From assembly GCF_009208565.1 (NCBI RefSeq), contig NZ_WFLK01000001.1, positions 434,001 through 498,000 on the forward strand: a stretch of 64,000 nucleotides of DNA, read 5' to 3'. Source of the stretch: Janthinobacterium aquaticum (GTDB lineage: Bacteria > Pseudomonadota > Gammaproteobacteria > Burkholderiales > Burkholderiaceae_D). A program made the position numbers and the translations under genes. This document shows, in pieces, positions 54,439 to 64,000 of this stretch (the stretch's first letter is position 1; each line of letters starts with the position of its first letter). A model generated the notes under the pieces. It was not told where the DNA came from, made no database searches, and saw nothing but the letters and a program-made list of their open reading frames with translations.

Positions 54439-54680
54439 CTACCTTACCGCATCTGTTAACCTTGCGCCATCCGCACCGCTTCTGGGCCGTGGCGCTAATG
54501 GTGTCCATCATATCGGCCATCGCCCTTGACCCATGGCTGCAAACCATGCCGGCGCTGGTGGCCATTCCCGTGCTGGCCGGCGGCCTGCTGGTGGCCATTG
54601 CCGAACTGTGGGAAGAGCTGGGCGGCAAGCCGCTCACGCGCGCAGCCAGGGACGCAGCTGCCCCCTGCCGTCGACCATAA
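54435..54680 (+). CDS. Small membrane protein coupled to the preceding gene
   Basis: 81-residue predicted membrane protein with hydrophobic stretches at residues 18-32 (AVALMVSIISAIALD) and 39-57 (MPALVAIPVLAGGLLVAIA), ending in a charged tail. AAGGAGG lies about 6 bases before the ATG, within the previous gene. No family recognised. The 187 bases to the signal peptidase gene hold no evident gene. Confidence 0.65.
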   Translation: MTTLPHLLTLRHPHRFWAVALMVSIISAIALDPWLQTMPALVAIPVLAGGLLVAIAELWEELGGKPLTRAARDAAAPCRRP

Positions 54681-54867
54681 CGCAGCAACTGCGGCTGGCC
54701 AGCAACAGTTGGCTGTCAAACTGGCTCTTTTTCCAGCCAGCGCACCAGTTTTAAGAGTCGCTTCAGTTTGTCTGCGCATCGTGGTGACAGGGTGAGCATA
54801 TTGCCACGCCCAACACGTGTGTACGCACGAGCAAGATTGCTGATCAACAGCAATCAGGAGACGAGCA

Positions 54868-55539
54868 ATGAAAACGAACTGGATACGCGCCAACAAAGGC
54901 TTTCTGATGTTTGTGCTGCTGTTTGGCGTGTTCCGCACGGCGGTCGCGGATTGGAACCCGATACCGTCGGCCTCCATGCGCCCCAACCTGCTCGAAGGCG
55001 ACGTGGTGTTCGTCAACCGGCTGGCCTACAACGTCAAAGTGCCGCTGACCGATATCGTATTGCAGCGCACGGGCGAGCCGGCGCGTGGCGATATCGTGAC
55101 TTTTTCCTCGCCGGCTGACCATACCCGCCTGATCAAACGCATTATTGCCCTGCCCGGCGATACGGTTGCCATGCGCAATGAACAGCTGTTTATCAATGGC
55201 CGGCCTGTAGATTACGCTTTGCTGGACACTGTCAGCGAGCCGGTCGGCAAGGCCGGACAAATCACCGTGCAGCAAGTACGCGAAAGCGGCAATGGACGCT
55301 CACGCCAGATACAGCTGCTGCCGCAGATCGCGGCGCGGCGCGACTTTGCGCCGGTGACCGTGCCGGCCGACCATTTCATGATGCTCGGTGACAATCGCGA
55401 CAACAGCGCCGACTCGCGCTATTTCGGCTTCGTGCCGCGCGAATTGCTGATTGGCAAAGCCGAAGGCATTCTGGTATCGGCCGACATTCTGCACGGCTGG
55501 CGGCCACGGCTGGACCGCTTTGGCATGGCCCTGCAATAA
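54868..55539 (+). CDS. lepB: Signal peptidase I
   Basis: 223-residue membrane-anchored serine protease that removes signal peptides. One N-terminal helix (GFLMFVLLFGVFRTAVADW) precedes the catalytic Ser in IPSASMRPNLLEGDVVFVNRLAYNV (near residue 36) and the catalytic Lys in HTRLIKRIIALPGDTVAM (near 90). The C-terminal box MMLGDNRDNSADSRYFGFVP is intact. It has one N-terminal helix and is not next to lepA or rnc, so it is probably an additional signal peptidase beside the housekeeping copy. AGGAG lies about 9 bases upstream. Confidence 0.9.
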   Translation: MKTNWIRANKGFLMFVLLFGVFRTAVADWNPIPSASMRPNLLEGDVVFVNRLAYNVKVPLTDIVLQRTGEPARGDIVTFSSPADHTRLIKRIIALPGDTVAMRNEQLFINGRPVDYALLDTVSEPVGKAGQITVQQVRESGNGRSRQIQLLPQIAARRDFAPVTVPADHFMMLGDNRDNSADSRYFGFVPRELLIGKAEGILVSADILHGWRPRLDRFGMALQ

Positions 55540-55595
55540 ACGTGGGCCGAGGCGCGGCCTGAAGCACGGCTGGATTTGGAGTAGCATGGCGCATC

Positions 55596-56513
55596 ATGTC
55601 TACTTCTACCGCACTCTCACCCATGGCTTCGGCCCTGCCCGGCAAGCCAGGCGCCGGCAACAGCAGTGACGAATCTGTGAACAAAGCCGTCAACGAATCT
55701 GTCGATCGCCTGGGCCAGTTTCTCCAGCGTCATCCTGATGTGTTGCTGCTGACCGGCGCCGGCATCAGCACGGCCTCGGGCATCCCCGACTACCGCGACG
55801 CCGATGGTGTGCGGCGCGGCAATGCGCCCGTGCAGGGGCCCGATTTCCGGCGCCAGGAAGCGGTGCGGCGCCGCTACTGGGCGCGCAGCATGGTTGGCTA
55901 CCCGACCCTGTCGCGTGCGGCGCCCAATGCCGGCCATCTGGCTATCGCGCAACTGGCGTTACAACAACGGATCGGCAGCCTGGTCACGCAAAACGTGGAC
56001 GGCCTGCACCAGCGTGCCGGCAGCACCGACGTCACTGAATTGCACGGCAGCATACATGACGTAGTGTGTCTCGACTGCCAGCGCACCTATGCCCGCAGCG
56101 CGGTCCAGCAACAGCTTGAACACGACAATCCGCAGATGGCCGGCCTGGTCGCCACACCTGCGCCCGATGGCGACGCGCTGCTCGAACCGTCGCAACTGGC
56201 CAGCTTTCATCTTCCTCAGTGCCTGCATTGCGGCGGCACACTGAAGCCGGACGTGGTGTTTTTCGGCGATGGCGTGCCAGCGGCCTGCAGCGCCGAAGCG
56301 CTGCGCAAAATGGAGCAGGCCAGCGCGCTGCTGGTTATCGGCTCGTCGGTCATGGTGTATTCAAGCTTTCGCCTGTGCCGGCTGGCGTCCGAGACCGGCA
56401 AGCCGGTGGCCGCCGTCAATATCGGCAAGACGCGCGCCGACGAGCTGCTGGCGTTCAAACTTGAAGCACCGGCGCAGGACTTGCTGCCAGCAGTAGCGGC
56501 CATGTTGGCCTGA
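55596..56513 (+). CDS. NAD-dependent protein deacylase (sirtuin, SIR2 family)
   Basis: 305-residue sirtuin. NAD site LLTGAGISTASGIPDYRD near residues 51-68; TQNVDGLHQRAG near 130; active-site His in TELHGSIHDVVCLDCQ near 147. Zinc cysteines occur as CLDC and CLHC, about 50 residues apart; the insert between them is long. A late GSSVMVYSSFRLCRLA block closes the NAD pocket. The first 30 residues are a poorly conserved extension, and the start may be internal. It probably removes acyl groups from lysines; targets are unknown. Confidence 0.9.
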   Translation: MSTSTALSPMASALPGKPGAGNSSDESVNKAVNESVDRLGQFLQRHPDVLLLTGAGISTASGIPDYRDADGVRRGNAPVQGPDFRRQEAVRRRYWARSMVGYPTLSRAAPNAGHLAIAQLALQQRIGSLVTQNVDGLHQRAGSTDVTELHGSIHDVVCLDCQRTYARSAVQQQLEHDNPQMAGLVATPAPDGDALLEPSQLASFHLPQCLHCGGTLKPDVVFFGDGVPAACSAEALRKMEQASALLVIGSSVMVYSSFRLCRLASETGKPVAAVNIGKTRADELLAFKLEAPAQDLLPAVAAMLA

Positions 56514-56577
56514 ATCGCTGCAGCGACAACAGCAGTCTGGCTATACTATGCGCTTGCAATATTGACTCGGAGAATAC

Positions 56578-57447
56578 ATGCTGGAACTGTTAAGCGAACA
56601 CGCCTGCTTTGGCGGCGTACAACGTTTTTACCGTCACGACGCGCAGGCCATCGGCCTGCCGATGCGTTTCTCGGTGTTTATCCCGGACACGGCGCCAGGC
56701 GCGGGCAACACGCATGGCAAGCGCCCCGCCCTGTTTTACCTGGCGGGCCTTACCTGTACCGAAGAAACCTTTGCCATCAAGGGCGGCGCCCAGCGCGTGG
56801 CGGCTGAAGAAGGACTGGTGCTGGTGATGCCCGACACCAGCCCGCGCGGCGCCAATATTGCCGGCGAGACCGATGCCTGGGATTTCGGTGCCGGCGCCGG
56901 CTTTTATGTCGATGCCACCGAAGCGCCCTGGAGCAGCCACTACCGCATGTACAGCTATATCCTGGAACTGCGTGCGCTGCTGGAACAGGAACTTCATCTT
57001 GACGCCGCACGCACCGGCATTTTCGGCCACTCGATGGGCGGCCACGGCGCGCTGGTGCTGGCACTGCGCAATCCGCATCTGTTCCGCTCGGTCTCGGCGT
57101 TTGCGCCGATTGCCGCACCGAGTCAGTGCCCATGGGGCAAGAAAGCGTTTGGCGGCTATCTGGGCAGCGATGAAAGCAGTTGGCAGCAGTACGATGCCAG
57201 CGCCCTGATGCGCAGCCTGCAAGGCCAGCCGGCGCCGTTTCCTGGCGGCATATTGATCGACCAGGGCCTGGCCGACAAATTCCTCGAAGAGCAACTGTAT
57301 CCCGAGGTGTTTGAAGCGGCATGCCGCGATGCCGGCCAGCCGCTGCAACTGCGCCGACATGCCGGCTATGACCACGGCTACTACTTTATCTCGACCTTTG
57401 TCGAGGAGCATTTGCGGTTTCATGCCGGGCAGTTGCGGGGTAGTTAG
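56578..57447 (+). CDS. fghA: S-formylglutathione hydrolase
   Basis: 289-residue esterase D-type hydrolase that releases formate from S-formylglutathione in formaldehyde detoxification. Signatures: LEQLSEHACFGG-like opening (LLSEHACFGGVQRFYRHD), FYLAGLTCTEETFAIKGGAQR, the nucleophile elbow FGHSMGGHGALVLALRNP (Ser near residue 151), and DHGYYFISTFVEEHLRFHA with the catalytic His. The usual partner, glutathione-dependent alcohol dehydrogenase, is not adjacent. GGAG lies 8 bases before the ATG. Confidence 0.93.
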   Translation: MLELLSEHACFGGVQRFYRHDAQAIGLPMRFSVFIPDTAPGAGNTHGKRPALFYLAGLTCTEETFAIKGGAQRVAAEEGLVLVMPDTSPRGANIAGETDAWDFGAGAGFYVDATEAPWSSHYRMYSYILELRALLEQELHLDAARTGIFGHSMGGHGALVLALRNPHLFRSVSAFAPIAAPSQCPWGKKAFGGYLGSDESSWQQYDASALMRSLQGQPAPFPGGILIDQGLADKFLEEQLYPEVFEAACRDAGQPLQLRRHAGYDHGYYFISTFVEEHLRFHAGQLRGS

Positions 57448-57484
57448 CTGTATCACCCCCGGAAGCAGAATCTGGGCAGGCAGC

Positions 57485-59818
57485 TTACACAGCGCCGTAT
57501 TTGTCCAGCCCCGTCAGCACGGCAGCCGGACGGATCGGCAAATGGCGTACGCGCGAGCCGACCGCCATGAAGATGGCGTTGGCAATCGCCGGCGCCACCA
57601 CCGTGACGGGCGGTTCGCCCATGCCGGTAGCCGCTTCGGTGCTGCTGACAAACTCGATATCGAGTTCAGGCACATCGGCCATGCGCAGCGGCGTATAGGT
57701 ATTGAGATTGGTATCCTTGACCTGGCCGTTCAGGAACGCCGTGCCCTCATGCAGCGCCATGCTGACGCCCCACAGGGCGCCGCCCTCGGCCTGCGCCAGC
57801 GCGCCATCAGGGTCGACGATGGTGCCGGCGTCGATCACCATGGTCAGTTTTTCCACCTTGACCATGCATGTGCGGCGGTCGACCCAGACACGCGCCACAC
57901 AAGCGGTCCAGGTCGGCATATTGCGCTCCTGGCCAAAGCTGGCGGCAATCCCGAGACCGGTATCGGGCGGCATGGCCGCACCCCAACCGGCTTTTTCAGC
58001 CGCCCGCTGCAAGACCTGCGCCAGGCGCGCCGCACCACCCACCGCATTCGGTGCGCTGCCGGCATTGCGCCCGGTAGCCTGCAGCAGCGACAAGCGAAAA
58101 GCCAGTGGATTGACCTTGGCCGCCTGCGCTGCCTCATCGATAAAGCTTTCCACCGCCCAGTTGGTCCAGCCCGGCGCGACCGAGCGCAGCCAGCCCGGCC
58201 GGAAAGTGCTGTTGGCCAGGTCATTGGACACGGCGCGCACGCGCTGCGCACCCACCGTGTACCAGTGATCGGCGCCGGCAATGGCAAACGGGTCGTAAGG
58301 CCTGCCTTTGCTGTTTTTGGCCAGCAAGGCCGGCGCCATCACCTGGGTCGGCCAGCCGGCGCTGGCCTCGTGCGCCATCGCCGTGACCTTGCCCGAGGCG
58401 TCAAACGCCATGCGCAGATGCTGTACCGAAGGCGAACGGGGCGAATCGAAATGGCTGTCATCGGCGCGCGTGAGAATCATCTTGACGGGACGGCCGATGG
58501 CCTGCGCCGCCAGCGCCGCCGGCACGCAATAGTCGCCGTTCAGGCGCCGGCCAAAGCCGCCGCCCAGCAGATAGGTATGCAGCACCACATTGGCCTCTGG
58601 CACCTCCAGCGCCTGCGCCAGCACCGGCAGAATCAACGACTGCCACTGGGTGCCTGCATGCACATGCCAGACGCCATTGATTTCCTGCACCAGTGCATTG
58701 ACCGGTTCGAGCTGGAAATGCAGTACGGTGGCAGTCGTATAGTGGCGCTCCAGCTTCAGGTCGGCGTGCGCGAACGCCGCGTCGACGCCCTCATCGTCGA
58801 CCACCCGCGCGCCCAGCGTAGCGTCGGCCAGCTGCTTGCTGGCGTAATGCACGATGTCCTGCTCGGAAACATGGGCGGCCGGCCCGGCGCGCCATTTGAC
58901 CTGGACCAGGTCGGCTGCACGCAAGGCGGCAGCGTAGGTTTTCGCATACACCATGACCCAGCCCGGCGTCGTGCCGCTGGGGTCCTTGAGCGCGACCGTA
59001 TCGACATAGCCGGCAATACCTTTGGCGGCCGAGTCATCGATAGTCAGCACCTTGGCGCCATAGCGCGTCGGCGGGATTTTCGGGCGCGCATACAGCATGC
59101 CGTCGATATGCGCGTCGATGCCGTAGATGGCCGAACCATCGGTTTTCGACGGGATATCAAGCGCCTGCACCGTCTGACCGACCAGCTTGCGCTGCGCCGG
59201 CGTCTTGAGCGCGATCGCTTGCAGCTGCTCGGGCGTGTAGACGCGCGTGAGTTTGCCGCGACGTACGATCTCGCCATAGCTGATCGAGCGGTGCCGCCCA
59301 TGCACCACGCCCAGCCTGGCGCTGCAGGCGGCTACCGGTTCGCGCAGCAGGCGCGCACCGGCCTCGACCAGCGCCAGCCGTCCGGCAGCGCCGGCGCGGC
59401 TGAGCGGATCGAAATTCTGCCAGACCGACCAGCTGCCGCCAGTCACCATCACGCCCCACTTCGGGTCGCTGTCGACATAGTTCAGGCGTACCTTGCTCCA
59501 ATCCGCCTCTAGCTCGTCGGCCACGATGCGCGCCAGCGCCGTGCCGATATGCTGCCCCATTTCCGCCTTGGCAATATTGACGGTCACCGTGCCATCGTGG
59601 CCGATGTCATACCAGATGCTGGGGTCGAACGCGGGAACGGCCGCCGCTGTTCGGGCAGGCTGCGCCACCTTGCCGCGCGCCAGGGCATCGTCGGCGCGCA
59701 GGAAGGCCAGCGTGACGCCGGCACCAAAGGCGCTGATCAGGAAACCGCGCCGGCCCAGCGACACGCCCGGCGAGTCCGCATTTTTTTCATTGGGCAGCTT
59801 GGCCGGAAACTCAAGCAT
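57485..59818 (-). CDS. Molybdopterin-binding subunit of an isoquinoline 1-oxidoreductase-like enzyme
   Basis: 777-residue catalytic subunit of the xanthine-oxidase superfamily, IorB/aldehyde-oxidase type. The N-terminus has a Tat signal ([18 protein letters not shown]), so it is exported folded with its cofactor. Blocks: [45 protein letters not shown], the molybdopterin site [22 protein letters not shown], and the closing [20 protein letters not shown]. The start at 59818 overlaps the iron-sulfur subunit stop by 8 bases. It would oxidise an aromatic N-heterocycle or aldehyde in the periplasm. Confidence 0.9.
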   Translation of the reverse strand: MLEFPAKLPNEKNADSPGVSLGRRGFLISAFGAGVTLAFLRADDALARGKVAQPARTAAAVPAFDPSIWYDIGHDGTVTVNIAKAEMGQHIGTALARIVADELEADWSKVRLNYVDSDPKWGVMVTGGSWSVWQNFDPLSRAGAAGRLALVEAGARLLREPVAACSARLGVVHGRHRSISYGEIVRRGKLTRVYTPEQLQAIALKTPAQRKLVGQTVQALDIPSKTDGSAIYGIDAHIDGMLYARPKIPPTRYGAKVLTIDDSAAKGIAGYVDTVALKDPSGTTPGWVMVYAKTYAAALRAADLVQVKWRAGPAAHVSEQDIVHYASKQLADATLGARVVDDEGVDAAFAHADLKLERHYTTATVLHFQLEPVNALVQEINGVWHVHAGTQWQSLILPVLAQALEVPEANVVLHTYLLGGGFGRRLNGDYCVPAALAAQAIGRPVKMILTRADDSHFDSPRSPSVQHLRMAFDASGKVTAMAHEASAGWPTQVMAPALLAKNSKGRPYDPFAIAGADHWYTVGAQRVRAVSNDLANSTFRPGWLRSVAPGWTNWAVESFIDEAAQAAKVNPLAFRLSLLQATGRNAGSAPNAVGGAARLAQVLQRAAEKAGWGAAMPPDTGLGIAASFGQERNMPTWTACVARVWVDRRTCMVKVEKLTMVIDAGTIVDPDGALAQAEGGALWGVSMALHEGTAFLNGQVKDTNLNTYTPLRMADVPELDIEFVSSTEAATGMGEPPVTVVAPAIANAIFMAVGSRVRHLPIRPAAVLTGLDKYGAV

Positions 59819-60281
59819 GGGGTGCCTCCTGCATGGTGGCAGCCGCCAGCTTGATGGCCTTGCGGATGCGCACATAGGCCATGCAGCGGCACAGGTTGCC
59901 GCTCATGACGGCGTCGATATCGGCGTCGGTCGGCTGCGGATAATCGCGCAGCAAGCTGGCCGCCTGCATGATCTGGCCCGACTGGCAGTAGCCGCATTGC
60001 GGCGCCTGGGTGGCGATCCACGCCTGCTGAAGCGGGTGCTTGCCGTCGGGCGACAGGCCTTCGATGGTGGTCACGGCAGAACCTGCCACGCTGGGTACCG
60101 GCGTAATGCAGGAACGCACGGCGTGCCCGTCCACATGCACGGTGCAGGCGCCGCACATGCCCACCCCGCAGCCGAACTTGGTGCCGGTCAGGCGCGCCTC
60201 TTCACGCAGCACCCACAGCAGCGGGGTATCGGGGTCGACGGCGGTGGCAAGTGCCTGGCCATTGACGGTAAGCTTGAACAT
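59811..60281 (-). CDS. [2Fe-2S] subunit of the isoquinoline 1-oxidoreductase-like enzyme
   Basis: 156-residue electron-transfer subunit, IorA type. It begins [27 protein letters not shown]. The plant-ferredoxin-like cluster uses cysteines in [17 protein letters not shown] plus VRSC; the second cluster uses [11 protein letters not shown] and GNLCRCMAY. No signal peptide of its own, so it is probably carried out by the Tat signal of the large subunit. Electrons should pass to the triheme cytochrome encoded directly upstream. Confidence 0.92.
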   Translation of the reverse strand: MFKLTVNGQALATAVDPDTPLLWVLREEARLTGTKFGCGVGMCGACTVHVDGHAVRSCITPVPSVAGSAVTTIEGLSPDGKHPLQQAWIATQAPQCGYCQSGQIMQAASLLRDYPQPTDADIDAVMSGNLCRCMAYVRIRKAIKLAAATMQEAPHA

Positions 60282-60298
60282 GGCTTTCTTTCCAATGA

Positions 60299-61786
60299 TT
60301 ATTTGATGCCGGCTGCAGCAGCGGCTGAACTGGCCGAGCTGGCCGAATTGGCCGGATTGGTGACCCCGGCGGCAATTTCCGCCTCTTCGGCAGCCGAATT
60401 GGGTGTGCTGGCGTCGCTGGCGGCCCTGGCCGCCTCGCTGCTTTCTTCGCCGTTGGCAGCCTGGCTGGCCGCATGGCTGCTGGCGCGCAGGCGTGCCACG
60501 GTCGCTTCCAGATTGGTCCAGGCGGGCTGATGGCTGCGGCTGCGCCGCAGATAGGCCGCCAGTTGCGCGATATCGGTATTGGACAGCGCATGCGCAAAAC
60601 CCGGCATCATCGCGCCTGGCAGGCCCTCTTTCTTGCCCACGCCGTGCAGGATCACCTGAATCAGGTTGGCTGGGTCGGGCGCACTGACGGCGCTGTTCAG
60701 GCTCAGTTCCGGGCGCAGCAAGGCAGGCACGCCGTTGCTGTTGGCGTGGCACGACGCGCAGGCGGCGACATACAGGCTGGCGCCCTGGTCGTTGTCGACC
60801 CGCGCCACGCGCTGCGAGCGGTCGATGCCGGCCTTGATCACGGCGCCGGCATCGACCTGGCGCAAGTCGGCCTGGCCCAGCTGCGCAAAATACGCTGCCA
60901 GTGCGCGGATATCGGCGTCGGGCGAGTCCGCCATGCCTTCATGCACCACCTCCGACATCGGGCCGGCGGCCACCCCATGCAAGGCTGTGGCACCCGTGCG
61001 CAGGAATGCGTACAGCTCGTCACGCGTCCAGGGCAGCGGCGCGGTATTGGCGGCTGTCAACGCCGGCGCATACCAGTTGTCGATGGCAGCCCCGGCATAG
61101 TTCGAACCGGTAATTTCGGCACCCAGCGCATTGCGCGGCGTATGACAGGCGGCGCAATGGCCAAGTCCTTCGGCCAGGTAGCGGCCGCGATGCCATTCCT
61201 GCAGCGATTGCCCGGCCAGCGCCGGCGGCGCCTGCGAGGCCGCACCGGGATGGAAAAACAGCAGCTTCCAGCCGGCCTGCAGCACGCGCTGGTTGAGCGG
61301 AAACGGCAAGGTATTGGCAGGCGGTGTCGCCTCGACCGGCGCGCGCGTCATCAGCCAGGCGTACAGCGCAGCCAGGTCGGCATCGTTGATCTGGGCAAAA
61401 TGCGTATAGGGAAACGCGGGAAACAGATGCTGGCCATCGCGCCCCACCCCTTCGCGCATGGCGCGCCGGAAGGCGGCCAGCGACCAGCGGCCAATGCCGG
61501 TGCGCGTATCGGGGGTCAAATTGGTGCTGTAGATCGTGCCGAATGGCGTGGCCATGGCGCGCCCGCCCGAATAGGCGGCGCCGCCGTCGGCGGTATGGCA
61601 GGCGGCGCAATTGCCCATGCCGGCCAGGATGCGGCCCTGTTCGACGGCCTGCGTCGAGAACGACGCTGCCGGCGGCGGCGCAATCGGCGCAATGGCCGGG
61701 CGCCAGTAATATGCCACGGCAGCGACCACCGCAGCGAGCATCAGGCCAAGCACGATCAGCAGGCCGGTACAGATTTTCTTGAACAA
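60299..61786 (-). CDS. Membrane-anchored triheme cytochrome c
   Basis: 495-residue cytochrome, first gene of the operon. One N-terminal helix ([21 protein letters not shown]) anchors it. Three heme sites are present: GNCAACH near residue 58, GHCAACH near 210 and CASCH near 342, with axial Met candidates in each domain, as in the cytochrome subunit of alcohol and nicotinate dehydrogenases. The last 75 residues are a low-complexity Ala/Ser/Glu tail beyond the third domain. It should accept electrons from the molybdenum enzyme and pass them to quinone or the respiratory chain. Confidence 0.9.
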   Translation of the reverse strand: MFKKICTGLLIVLGLMLAAVVAAVAYYWRPAIAPIAPPPAASFSTQAVEQGRILAGMGNCAACHTADGGAAYSGGRAMATPFGTIYSTNLTPDTRTGIGRWSLAAFRRAMREGVGRDGQHLFPAFPYTHFAQINDADLAALYAWLMTRAPVEATPPANTLPFPLNQRVLQAGWKLLFFHPGAASQAPPALAGQSLQEWHRGRYLAEGLGHCAACHTPRNALGAEITGSNYAGAAIDNWYAPALTAANTAPLPWTRDELYAFLRTGATALHGVAAGPMSEVVHEGMADSPDADIRALAAYFAQLGQADLRQVDAGAVIKAGIDRSQRVARVDNDQGASLYVAACASCHANSNGVPALLRPELSLNSAVSAPDPANLIQVILHGVGKKEGLPGAMMPGFAHALSNTDIAQLAAYLRRSRSHQPAWTNLEATVARLRASSHAASQAANGEESSEAARAASDASTPNSAAEEAEIAAGVTNPANSASSASSAAAAAGIK

Positions 61787-61959
61787 GACAGAACTTTCAG
61801 GGGTAGAGACAACAGTGGCAATATCTTAACCGGATTTGCAACTCGTTGTATGCAGGCAAAATGGCAGGCGGGTGCCGCGCCACAGCGTTTGCAAGCCGGC
61901 AGCGGTGTGCAGCCACTGACCTTTATAATCGTCTTTTGTCTGCCTGCTTGCCGCCCTAC

Positions 61960-63612
61960 ATGCATACCGTTACCATTATTCTTGTGCTGGTCCTCACTGT
62001 CGTGCTGTGCGGCTTTATTGCCCGCATGCGCTGGGCAAAGCTGCCCTTGCCGCTGATCCAGATTGCCGGCGGCTCGCTGCTGGCCCTGTTCGGCCTGCAA
62101 CTGCCGCTCGACCCCGATATCTTTTTCCTGCTGTTTATTCCGCCGCTGCTGTTCCTGGACGGCTGGCGCATCCCCAAAGGCGCATTTTTTTCCGACGCGC
62201 GCGCCATCCTGATGCTGGCCATCGGCCTGGTACTGTTTACCGTGGTCGGCATGGGCTTCTTTATCGACTGGCTGATTCCCACCGTGCCACTGGCGGTGGC
62301 CTTTGCGCTGGGCGCGATCCTGTCGCCGACCGACCCGGTGGCGGTCTCGGCCATTGCGGCCGGCAATCCGATACCGCCGCGCCTGATGCATATCCTGGAG
62401 GGCGAGTCGCTGCTCAACGACGCCTCCGGGCTGGTGTGCTTTACCTTTGCCGTCGGCGCCATGATGACCGGCGGCTTTTCAATCGGCGCCGCCTCGATGA
62501 GCTTTGTGCAGGAGGCCGGCGGCGGCATCGTGATTGGCCTGGCCATCTCCTGGGGCGTGGGCCTGGCCAACAAATGGCTGGTCAGCAAGGTTGGCGAAGA
62601 GCCGGGCCTGCAGATCCTGATCAGCATCCTGATCCCGTTTGCCGCCTACCTGGGCGCCGAGCAGATCCATGGCTCGGGCATCCTGGCGGCCGCCACTGCC
62701 GGCGTCTCGATGCATTACGCCGACCTGATCGGCCGCCCGCTGGCCGCCACGCGCACCCAGCGCAAGGCGGTCTGGGACACCATGCAGCTGGTGCTCAACG
62801 GCGTCATCTTCGTGATGCTCGGGGCGCAACTGCCCGGCACGATCACCAACCTGCCTGCCGCCACGGTCGAACTGGGCGCCGGCGGCACCTGGAAGCTGCC
62901 GCTGTATGTGATCGCCATTACAGTCGGCCTGACCTTCATGCGCTTTGTGTGGGTGTTCGTCTCGATGAAGGTCACGTTGTTCAAGCGCCACAAGCGTGAC
63001 GACAAGAGCAACAAGGAAGCCAATGCGCTGGCACGACCCAGCCTGCGATTGCTGCTGGTCGCCTCGTTTGCCGGCGTGCGCGGCGCGCTGACGCTGGCCG
63101 GCATCCTGACGCTGCCGCTGTTCCTGCCCGACGGCACGCGCTTTCCCGCGCGCGACCTGGTGATCTTCCTGGCGATGGGCGTGATCCTGCTGTCGCTGAT
63201 ACTGGCCAGCGTCACCTTGCCGCTGCTGAGCAAGGAACTGGTGTTTGCGCCACCGGCGCGCCGCTCCAGCGAAGAGCGCAATGCGCGCTCGGCGGCGGCC
63301 GAAGCGGCCATTGCCCGATTGGAAAAAGTGTCGGCCAGCATGAGCAAGGACGGCAAGGAGCAGGTGGTGATGGAGGCCGCCAACCGCCTGCTGGAAACCT
63401 ATCGCCGCCGCCTGGCGCTTGGCGAGAGCAGCAATGACGAAGCGGCCCGCATGCAGGACATGGCGCGCGCTGAACGCGCGCTGCGCCTGGAAGCGCTGTC
63501 TGCCGAACGCGACGAGCTGTACCGGCGCCGTATTTCAGGCGAGCTCGACGACTCGATTCATCTGCGCCTGCTGCGTGAAATCGATCTGATGGAGGCTACG
63601 CTGGAAGAGTAG
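61960..63612 (+). CDS. Monovalent cation/proton antiporter, CPA1 (NhaP) family
   Basis: 550-residue inner-membrane antiporter with about 12 helices. Family motifs: FFLLFIPPLLFLDGWRIPK, ALGAILSPTDPVAVSAIAAG (ion-site Asp), HILEGESLLNDASGLVCFTFA (ND pair), and VASFAGVRGALTLAGILTLP. The C-terminal 90 residues are a cytoplasmic coiled-coil-like region rich in Arg, Glu and Ala. It would exchange sodium or potassium for protons in pH and salt balance. The start at 61960 gives the hydrophobic N-terminus directly; the longer upstream frame lacks support. Confidence 0.9.
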   Translation: MHTVTIILVLVLTVVLCGFIARMRWAKLPLPLIQIAGGSLLALFGLQLPLDPDIFFLLFIPPLLFLDGWRIPKGAFFSDARAILMLAIGLVLFTVVGMGFFIDWLIPTVPLAVAFALGAILSPTDPVAVSAIAAGNPIPPRLMHILEGESLLNDASGLVCFTFAVGAMMTGGFSIGAASMSFVQEAGGGIVIGLAISWGVGLANKWLVSKVGEEPGLQILISILIPFAAYLGAEQIHGSGILAAATAGVSMHYADLIGRPLAATRTQRKAVWDTMQLVLNGVIFVMLGAQLPGTITNLPAATVELGAGGTWKLPLYVIAITVGLTFMRFVWVFVSMKVTLFKRHKRDDKSNKEANALARPSLRLLLVASFAGVRGALTLAGILTLPLFLPDGTRFPARDLVIFLAMGVILLSLILASVTLPLLSKELVFAPPARRSSEERNARSAAAEAAIARLEKVSASMSKDGKEQVVMEAANRLLETYRRRLALGESSNDEAARMQDMARAERALRLEALSAERDELYRRRISGELDDSIHLRLLREIDLMEATLEE

Positions 63613-63744
63613 GCAAACAGATTGGCAAGCTGCTTGTAAAACTGCCGCGTCAGCATGATCGTGTCGGCGCCCTGGACGGCGCCGGTGCTGGCTGGACAGG
63701 CTGCGGCGCGCTGTGTAGACTGGCGCGCACCACATGAGGACCTT

Positions 63745-64000
63745 ATGACTACACCAACCAGCAAACCAAGAACCGGCCCGGAATTCTGGGAGCGCGCCGA
63801 CCAGGTGATCGCTCTGGCCAATCAGCAATGCGAACACAACACCGGCAATGAAGTGGCCACTTCGCTGTTGTACGCGGCAGCGCGCTTCAACGCGTTTCTC
63901 GTGTCCAGCAGGATGAATGACGCGGCCAAAATGGCGCAGGAAAAGGACGAGGCCGTGGCCTTTTTCACCGAGCAATACAAGCGCATGCTGACCGACAATT
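63745..64000 (+). CDS. DUF3144 family protein (3' end beyond the window)
   Basis: Partial gene: 85 residues are visible before the window ends. The sequence includes PEFWERADQVIALANQQCEH, TSLLYAAARFNAFLVSSRM and EAVAFFTEQYKRMLTDN, matching DUF3144, a small cytosolic helical family of unknown function usually about 100 residues long. GAGGA lies 5-9 bases before the ATG at 63745. About 130 bases separate it from the antiporter gene. Confidence 0.85.
   Translation, partial: MTTPTSKPRTGPEFWERADQVIALANQQCEHNTGNEVATSLLYAAARFNAFLVSSRMNDAAKMAQEKDEAVAFFTEQYKRMLTDN

Noticed and set aside
57311..59512. 733-codon plus-strand open frame opposite the molybdopterin subunit gene
   Set aside because: No recognisable domains and typical shadow composition; the opposite strand encodes a complete IorB-like protein.

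Overview
The window is a dense, GC-rich bacterial chromosome segment of about 62 protein genes. No rRNA, tRNA, CRISPR array, prophage or IS transposase was recognised. A betaproteobacterium, most plausibly a member of the Oxalobacteraceae (Janthinobacterium, Duganella or Massilia type), is inferred from gene content and protein style: a urtABCDE operon, a short-chain ChrA pair, two ssu loci, isoquinoline-oxidoreductase-like genes with a multiheme cytochrome, and the DUF2760/double-Hsp70 block. This is an inference from family distribution; no search was run.

Layout. 0-7 kb: a split chromate transporter pair (+) facing a urea ABC transporter operon (-), whose promoter region carries a sigma-54 -24/-12 element and an NtrC-like site. 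7-13.4 kb: a DUF4349 lipoprotein (-), then a tightly overlapping operon of a DUF2760 protein and two different Hsp70-family proteins. 13.4-15.6 kb: a BrnT/BrnA toxin-antitoxin pair with a palindromic operator, and a CHASE2 membrane protein. 15.7-18.8 kb: a GAF/Fis-type regulator that lacks the AAA+ domain, followed by a flavin monooxygenase; both are preceded by the same composite palindrome-plus-promoter element. 18.9-21 kb: YceI, heme oxygenase with a Fur-like box, and a DUF454 protein. 21.3-26.2 kb: metNIQ, then a LysR regulator divergent from methylmalonate-semialdehyde dehydrogenase.

26.2-37.8 kb: a REP-type repeat and a HAD phosphatase, then a large organosulfur scavenging region. ssuEADCB runs on the minus strand. 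Divergent from it is a plus-strand operon of a DszC/SfnB-like monooxygenase, a second MetQ, an NtaA/DszA-like flavin monooxygenase and a second SsuA-SsuC-SsuB set. Together these genes would import sulfonates, sulfones and methionine-type compounds and release sulfite with reduced FMN.

37.8-44.4 kb: a probable frameshifted gene remnant, a chemoreceptor, a small exported protein, a NYN/LOTUS RNA-binding protein, an alpha/beta hydrolase, and a roughly 242-bp fold-back element just in front of a small orphan flagellar-rod-like gene. 44.6-52.8 kb: an IclR regulator with an acyl-CoA dehydrogenase, an acyl-CoA synthetase and a five-gene branched-chain-type ABC transporter, which reads as a carboxylic-acid uptake and CoA-activation operon. 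52.8-57.4 kb: DinB, GNAT, two tiny membrane proteins, a signal peptidase I, a sirtuin and S-formylglutathione hydrolase. 57.5-64 kb: a three-gene molybdenum hydroxylase with a triheme cytochrome c (-), a CPA1 antiporter, and a DUF3144 gene cut by the window end.

Most interesting for follow-up: the DUF2760/double-Hsp70 operon as an uncharacterised chaperone system; the AAA+-less AcoR-like regulator with its two matching composite sites; the fold-back element at 43.7 kb; and the antisense-oriented terminator at the 5' end of the NYN gene.
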